Of a stretch of DNA of 9,780 bases, positions 6,075 through 9,780 are shown piece after piece (position 1 is the first letter of the stretch; every line of letters begins with the position of its first letter). The position numbers and the translations under genes were made by a program. Location: NCBI GenBank assembly GCA_026987225.1, contig JALSNB010000207.1, forward strand, positions 1-9,780. The letters run 5' to 3'. Source of the DNA: Caldisericaceae bacterium (lineage in GTDB: Bacteria; Caldisericota; Caldisericia; Caldisericales; Caldisericaceae). The notes beneath the pieces were generated by a model. That model saw only the letters and a program-made list of their open reading frames with translations, was not told where the DNA came from and made no database searches.

Positions 6075-7481
6075 TCACTTATCGAGACAGACATCGTCAA
6101 ACGTTTGCGAAACCGTGATGTAGTACCGGTCGTAAAGGGCGCCGCTACCCGCCTGAACGGAGTAATATAATGACGATAAAAAGTCGCCATAGTATCCGCT
6201 TCCGAAAGAGCCATTGGAGAATGAAACGGATGTAAAGTATCCTTTGTAAGACGAGTCGGGATTTTCGTTATAAGAATAGCTGTAGTTATTATTTTTCCAT
6301 TGTATCGAATCATTCCAACTTGAATCAAAAACATCGGAGGAATCGGAAGAAACAGTTTGTATATAATAATTTGCGACATTGTACATATCAGAACCTCCAT
6401 AAGAATTGTAACTTTGTTGCCATACGGATCTTCTTCCATGAGGAACGTAAATAGAGTATGAAACATCCAAAGGATACGAATTTACAAGAGTAAAAGAAAC
6501 AGGAAAACGATCATATTCAAAATCATGAGCCAACGGATGACTTGTAAGATCATTTGCCGCATATCGAAGTTTGTATGTATTAGACAGATAACTAACGCCT
6601 GCTTTTGCCCATCCGTTTCCATAATAATAGGTATAATACTGCTTGAAAGCATTCGCTATTCTGTTCTGAAAACCCCACGTCCGCATATTAATGTATTGAG
6701 TCAAAGACGGTTGAGTTGCAAAAGGATACCGTGCCAATACATCCGTTCTTATTGCGGGCTCACTTAAATTATAAGGATAATACCCGTTTAAATAGCTGTT
6801 TATATAAATTGATTTTGTCGAAAACGCACGTGTTTTCAGTTGTAAAGGTCGGACGGAATTATTATAAAACGTGTCTGCTTTTCCGATGAGGTTTCTTCTT
6901 TTAACGGCACTCTTAAATAATTTCCCGTATCTGAACGTTGCAAGGACGTTATCGTTTTTATCCTGTATTGTCATTGAGGCGTATTGAAGGACGGAGCCTT
7001 TGTTTATTAGGAAGATATTTGCACGAAGGGGTTTGTTGTTCAATGTGAAGTATGCGGTAAGGAGGGTTTTGATAGTTTTGTTTGTGTTTGATTTGTGTGA
7101 TTGAGTGGTTTGAAAGGATACTTTTACCTTTGAGAAGTTTGATTTTTTGTTTCCTATTTGTATATATCCCTTGTATGTTTTCGTTATTGCATTTTGGGTT
7201 AGGTATACTATTGGTGTTGATAGGTGTTCGTTCGGTTTTAACGAAGAGAGAGGTATGTCAAATGCTTTTGATAATCCTTTTTCGGCTTTTTCTCTTTCCG
7301 TTTTCGTTATCTTTTTATTTCGGGGGTAAGGTAAATTAAACGTAATTGTATATGATTTTGATGGTGTAATGGATATTGCCAATGCGTTAAATGAAGTGTA
7401 ATTTGCTGTTTTGCTTATTATAGGTAATGAGAGGGTGAAGATAAGGACAATTGAAAGGATAATGAGATATGGTTTGAGAAA
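6075..7481 (-). CDS. Secreted protein, signal peptide and body of a frameshifted gene
   Basis: The first possible start is TTG 7382 (435 residues), but it has no ribosome binding site. The same frame stays open upstream to 7481, where TAA (7484-7482) blocks it, with no ATG, GTG or TTG in between. Those 33 extra codons encode a clear signal segment: FLKPYLIILSIVLIFTLSLP followed by IISKTANYTSF. It matches the 500-residue protein's NFIK plus Leu-rich core plus LPILSSRAYAETY. I infer that this is the main part of one gene whose N-terminus lies in the adjacent frame (7418-7864), with one base lost near 7479-7487. The body is Tyr/Asn/Ser-rich and looks all-beta, with many YxY and GSG-type stretches near the C-terminus and a single Cys four residues from the end. 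Residues after the signal resemble the 500-residue protein by eye (FNLPYPRNKKITK versus FNPNPHFLITK). Function unknown. Confidence 0.75.
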   Translation of the reverse strand, partial: FLKPYLIILSIVLIFTLSLPIISKTANYTSFNALAISITPSKSYTITFNLPYPRNKKITKTEREKAEKGLSKAFDIPLSSLKPNEHLSTPIVYLTQNAITKTYKGYIQIGNKKSNFSKVKVSFQTTQSHKSNTNKTIKTLLTAYFTLNNKPLRANIFLINKGSVLQYASMTIQDKNDNVLATFRYGKLFKSAVKRRNLIGKADTFYNNSVRPLQLKTRAFSTKSIYINSYLNGYYPYNLSEPAIRTDVLARYPFATQPSLTQYINMRTWGFQNRIANAFKQYYTYYYGNGWAKAGVSYLSNTYKLRYAANDLTSHPLAHDFEYDRFPVSFTLVNSYPLDVSYSIYVPHGRRSVWQQSYNSYGGSDMYNVANYYIQTVSSDSSDVFDSSWNDSIQWKNNNYSYSYNENPDSSYKGYFTSVSFSNGSFGSGYYGDFLSSLYYSVQAGSGALYDRYYITVSQTFDDVCLDK

Positions 7482-7864
7482 TTAAATCGTAAGGTATGAT
7501 ATTTGTAAAAATGGCTATTACCTGATGTGCTTTTTTGACCGGTATCTTGCGAATCGGAAGTTTGTAAATCGGTATCTATCAGGCCGGTAGGGTTTGGTGT
7601 TTGCCGATGAGCGGATTGCAGATCGGTATGTTGCAAATTAGCATCTTTTGGGTTTGTATATTTCCGCTTGTCATTATATCCGTTTTTATCGGAAGTATTC
7701 GTTTTATCGTTATAATTTCCGAAGGTTTCTTCGTTTGATATCGATTTGCCAACCGTGTTTACGTAATCCGTATGTTTACCGTTTACATTTTCGGAATTTT
7801 TATCAATTTTTCTGCTGCCGCCTTTTTTATTTTCGATATTTCCGTTGTCGTTTTTATTTGCCAT
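7418..7864 (-). CDS. Hydrophilic N-terminal part of the frameshifted secreted-protein gene
   Basis: I choose ATG 7864, with CGGAGG ending 11 bases upstream. A TTG at 7885 would place the start ahead of the binding site and inside the leader region. The product would be 148 residues, rich in Asn, Lys, Asp, Thr and Ser and low in complexity. A degenerate five-residue repeat follows (ANLQH, TDLQS, then TDLQT). The last 20 residues, after LRFN, read the signal-peptide DNA of the next frame in the wrong phase, so they are probably not native. With one extra T at TTT (7481-7479) the frame would pass from LRFN straight into FLKPYLIILS. The overlap with the downstream frame is 64 bp. No canonical slippery heptamer is visible, so mutation or sequencing error is likelier than programmed shifting. 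Confidence 0.65.
   Translation of the reverse strand: MANKNDNGNIENKKGGSRKIDKNSENVNGKHTDYVNTVGKSISNEETFGNYNDKTNTSDKNGYNDKRKYTNPKDANLQHTDLQSAHRQTPNPTGLIDTDLQTSDSQDTGQKSTSGNSHFYKYHTLRFNFSNHISLSFQLSLSSPSHYL
7525..7642 (-). repeat. Degenerate 15-bp tandem repeat encoding pentapeptide-like units
   Basis: In the coding frame the units read ANLQH, TDLQS, AHRQT, PNPTG and, after a three-residue interruption, TDLQT, SDSQD, TGQKS. The pattern [A/T][N/D]Lxx resembles the A(D/N)LXX pentapeptide repeat, but there are too few good units to form a solenoid. At DNA level it appears as recurring TCGGTATNTTGC-like motifs on the plus strand. Confidence 0.45.
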
Positions 7865-7882
7865 CTCTACGTTTGCCTCCGA

Positions 7883-7914
7883 CAAATTTTAATTTGTTTT
7901 TAAAAAATTTGCAA
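7883..7914 (-). promoter_or_regulatory. Leader element, diverged copy D, with hairpin
   Basis: Positions 7886-7914 align with the 29-bp leader of copies A-C. They share TTGCAAATTT at the start and TAAAAT at the end, at the same place before a GGAGG site. In this copy CAAATTTT and AAAATTTG (7911-7904 with 7890-7883) form a perfect 8-bp inverted repeat ending next to the CGGAGG site. Confidence 0.55.
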
Positions 7915-8029
7915 GCGGGAATAAAAAAATAAAATCCCCTCTAATGCAATGCGGCCCGAATGAACGGCACTAAAAATATTAAGCAAGATTGTGGTATTCA
8001 TTTTACACATTCAATTACAGCGTGCATTA

Positions 8030-9574
8030 TCACTTCTTGCAGTAGAAGACTTTTTCCCTCTCGGTTCGAATGGGTTCCTCAACCTCTTTGTTTCCCATAT
8101 TAACAAGATAAAGCCAGGCATTACTGCCTTTTCTCGGATCTATGACAAACAACAATCCTTCTTTTGACGTACTGTCAGAGATCGGATAACCGAACATCCT
8201 TTTAATCTTATCCTTTTCTTCGGAACTCCTTCCGATTTTATCGGACAATTCTTCAATAAGATTGTTTACGTCTTTTGCGGTTATATCTTTATGAGCACAA
8301 GAGGATACCCACGAAAAATAAATATCGTTCAGAACAATATCCTTTTTCGTTAGGCCAATCAGATACGGCTTTACGGATTTCAAATCATCGGGGAATACAA
8401 ACTCGTTTATTATTTTTGTCATATCATACGAACACTGTTTATAGAATCTGCCGATTGCCACAAAATCCTCCTTATTCATTGCCCCATTCGGAACCAAAAA
8501 GGACGGCGGAGGAAACGACATGCGCAAAGCACGAGCAAAATTGGCAACCTCAATAACTCCTTCCTTATCGCTTGTCAAAGGTAATACTCCGGGACAAGAC
8601 AAAGACTCCCCTCCCCACCCAAACGGCGAATGCACTTCCAATTCCGGAAAATAAGGAAGTGCTTTGATTTTGTAGGTTTCATCTCTTGTAAACAGATATT
8701 CTACAACCACACCATTTATACGTTTAGGATATATTACGGAAAAGGAATTGTCATTTAAAGGGGGAGGAAGCAAAAACACAAATTTCTTATCGATAAAACC
8801 GGTGATAGGCTTTATTTCCGAATTCGTATTTTCCTTGTAGTACGCCCTTACCATATAAAAATTTCCACTCTCTCCCAATATTTCAAAACTATCTCCGTTT
8901 TTCAATTCCAATAAATTCTTTCCGCCTTCTTTATCAACAAGATAATGTGACGCTGGCGGATTTGTGAAAAGTTCTTTTGTCAGATTCATCGTTTCGATAT
9001 CACAGTAAAATCCGATTTTCTTTTTGTCGTTCTTACGTTTTACAATCGGCTGCACACCGTCTCCGGATACAATAAAATTACCTTTGTTTTTCGCATAACA
9101 CGTCTGATAAACAGTGATGTCAGTATCCGTAGCCCTTCCGTGAACAGATTTTAGGCCCTTAGGAATAAAAAATGCAAAAATGGGAGCGCCGGCAACGAAT
9201 TCATCGGGTTTTGTGCAGTTTACAACAATTTTGTTCCCTTCCGTGCGATAGCTAAGTTCGGGAGAAACGGTGTTTTTATTTACACTAAGAGGTTTTACGA
9301 CTTTCCAATTCGAAGCATTGACATATAAAATATGCACATTTTGATTTTCCGAAAGTTTTCCGTCAAATACAAACGTAATTTCAGAATTTTCTACGTATTT
9401 CACGTTCACATTGTTCGGGGATTGTAAAACAAACAGATAACTCGGAACATCCAGCTCAACGAGTTTTAAAGGTTTCTTCCGATACATGCATCCTTCAAAC
9501 GGTAGTAGGGAAAGGGCAACAGCCAAAAATAAAATCACACTTTCCGTAATGACACGCCTATTTTTCGAGTTCAT
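8030..9574 (-). CDS. Probable lipoprotein with SbsA-type Ig-like and bacterial SH3-like domains
   Basis: 514 residues from ATG 9574, with AGGAGG seven bases upstream. A basic N-terminus and a hydrophobic segment (about 11-25) lead to Cys29 in FEGC, an imperfect lipobox (Glu at -2 is unusual), so lipid anchoring is likely but not certain. Residues about 43-157 match the layout of an SbsA-like Ig domain: a SPxNV-type opening, ITFVFDGKL, and an IPKGLKSVHGR stretch near the end. Residues about 210-268 look like an SH3-like domain, with LLELKNGDSFEILGESGNFY followed by GFIDKKFV. The C-terminal half is not recognised and contains several Cys. The family context suggests binding to wall or surface polymers. 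The gene follows the 46-residue ORF, whose stop codon overlaps its ribosome binding site, so they are co-transcribed. Confidence 0.88.
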   Translation of the reverse strand: MNSKNRRVITESVILFLAVALSLLPFEGCMYRKKPLKLVELDVPSYLFVLQSPNNVNVKYVENSEITFVFDGKLSENQNVHILYVNASNWKVVKPLSVNKNTVSPELSYRTEGNKIVVNCTKPDEFVAGAPIFAFFIPKGLKSVHGRATDTDITVYQTCYAKNKGNFIVSGDGVQPIVKRKNDKKKIGFYCDIETMNLTKELFTNPPASHYLVDKEGGKNLLELKNGDSFEILGESGNFYMVRAYYKENTNSEIKPITGFIDKKFVFLLPPPLNDNSFSVIYPKRINGVVVEYLFTRDETYKIKALPYFPELEVHSPFGWGGESLSCPGVLPLTSDKEGVIEVANFARALRMSFPPPSFLVPNGAMNKEDFVAIGRFYKQCSYDMTKIINEFVFPDDLKSVKPYLIGLTKKDIVLNDIYFSWVSSCAHKDITAKDVNNLIEELSDKIGRSSEEKDKIKRMFGYPISDSTSKEGLLFVIDPRKGSNAWLYLVNMGNKEVEEPIRTEREKVFYCKK

Positions 9575-9585
9575 TTATCAACCTC

Positions 9586-9726
9586 CTACGCATAAGCGTT
9601 TTCATATATCACTTCCGCTACGGCATAACCGTCATATTTTTTACCTGTCGGCAGGTAAATTATCGCAAGACGGGCTTTCGTTTTAATTGCGCCTTTCATA
9701 TCAATAAAATGCTTCGGATCCGCCAT
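9586..9726 (-). CDS. 46-residue small protein of unknown function
   Basis: The ATG at 9726 is preceded by GAGGAGG ten bases upstream. The frame closes with TAG at 9588-9586, and that TAG is part of the TAGGAGG site of the lipoprotein gene, so the two are tightly coupled. The product starts MADPKHFIDMKGAIK and ends VAEVIYENAYA. It is soluble, with a basic middle (KTKARL), a short hydrophobic strand (AIIYLP) and an acidic, aromatic tail. It has no signal peptide, membrane helix or cysteine. I do not recognise a family. The strong binding site and the fit between stop and next start support a real gene. Confidence 0.7.
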   Translation of the reverse strand: MADPKHFIDMKGAIKTKARLAIIYLPTGKKYDGYAVAEVIYENAYA

Positions 9727-9761
9727 TAAAAATTTTCCTCCTCTATCCGTTGCCCGAACTT

Positions 9762-9778
9762 TTTATAAAATGAGTATA
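9762..9778 (-). promoter_or_regulatory. Possible -10 boxes before the small-protein gene
   Basis: TATACT (9778-9773) and TATAAA (9767-9762) lie 36-50 bases before ATG 9726. Any -35 box would be outside the window, so the promoter cannot be confirmed. Confidence 0.25.
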
Positions 9779-9780
9779 AT

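Noticed and set aside
6017..6466. Minus-strand ORF of 149 codons overlapping the end of the broken secreted-protein gene
   Set aside because: It lies almost entirely inside the Tyr/Ser-rich body in another frame. The composition is odd and there is no good ribosome binding site.
7380..7382. TTG 7382 as the start of the 435-codon ORF
   Set aside because: There is no binding site upstream, and the start would remove the evident signal segment encoded in the same frame up to 7481.
7476..7490. Programmed -1 frameshift site
   Set aside because: No X XXY YYZ heptamer lies in the upstream frame near the junction and no obvious stimulatory structure was seen. A single-base loss explains the data more simply, though a non-canonical site cannot be excluded.
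1..9780. CRISPR array, tRNA or rRNA gene, insertion sequence, phage attachment site
   Set aside because: No regularly spaced repeats, cloverleaf-like sequences or transposase-like ORFs with terminal inverted repeats were seen. The repeated 29-bp leader copies are thousands of bases apart or in gene leaders.

Overview
The window is AT-rich DNA from a bacterium. Strong AGGAGG ribosome binding sites, GTG and TTG starts, and near-consensus sigma-A-type promoters point to a low-GC Gram-positive-like organism such as a clostridial relative. The phylum cannot be fixed from this sequence alone. Every convincing gene lies on the minus strand, and almost every product is exported or membrane-bound. I recognise no housekeeping gene, tRNA, rRNA, transposase, phage gene or CRISPR array.

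Layout, in the direction of transcription (high to low coordinates): a 46-residue small protein (9586-9726), then a probable lipoprotein with Ig-like and SH3-like domains (8030-9574). Next comes a broken gene for a large secreted protein. Its hydrophilic N-terminal part (7418-7864) and its signal peptide plus body (6075-7481) lie in different frames. A region of about 950 bp without a clear gene follows (5126-6074). It holds several promoters, a leader hairpin, a strong ribosome binding site before a short or decayed ORF, and an intrinsic terminator on the plus strand. Then comes a compact four-gene cluster: a 500-residue secreted protein (3623-5125), a 406-residue membrane-anchored beta-rich protein overlapping it by 14 bp (2416-3636), a 388-residue secreted protein (1184-2350) and a 248-residue membrane protein with an internal duplication (437-1183). 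The window ends inside a close paralogue of the 500-residue gene (1-273).

Two signals tie the locus together. First, one 29-bp element sits just upstream of the ribosome binding site of three genes with identical sequence, and of a fourth gene in diverged form. Second, the partial gene at the left edge and the 500-residue gene share about 319 bp at roughly 94% identity, covering leader plus extended signal peptide. The broken gene carries a related signal segment. This looks like a family of secreted proteins that spreads or shuffles with a common leader and signal cassette.

How the proteins work together is inference only. The context suggests an envelope-associated assembly: secreted beta-rich proteins, a membrane-anchored propeller-like protein, a polytopic membrane protein and a lipoprotein. 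None of the families is one I can name beyond the Ig-like and SH3-like domains of the lipoprotein.
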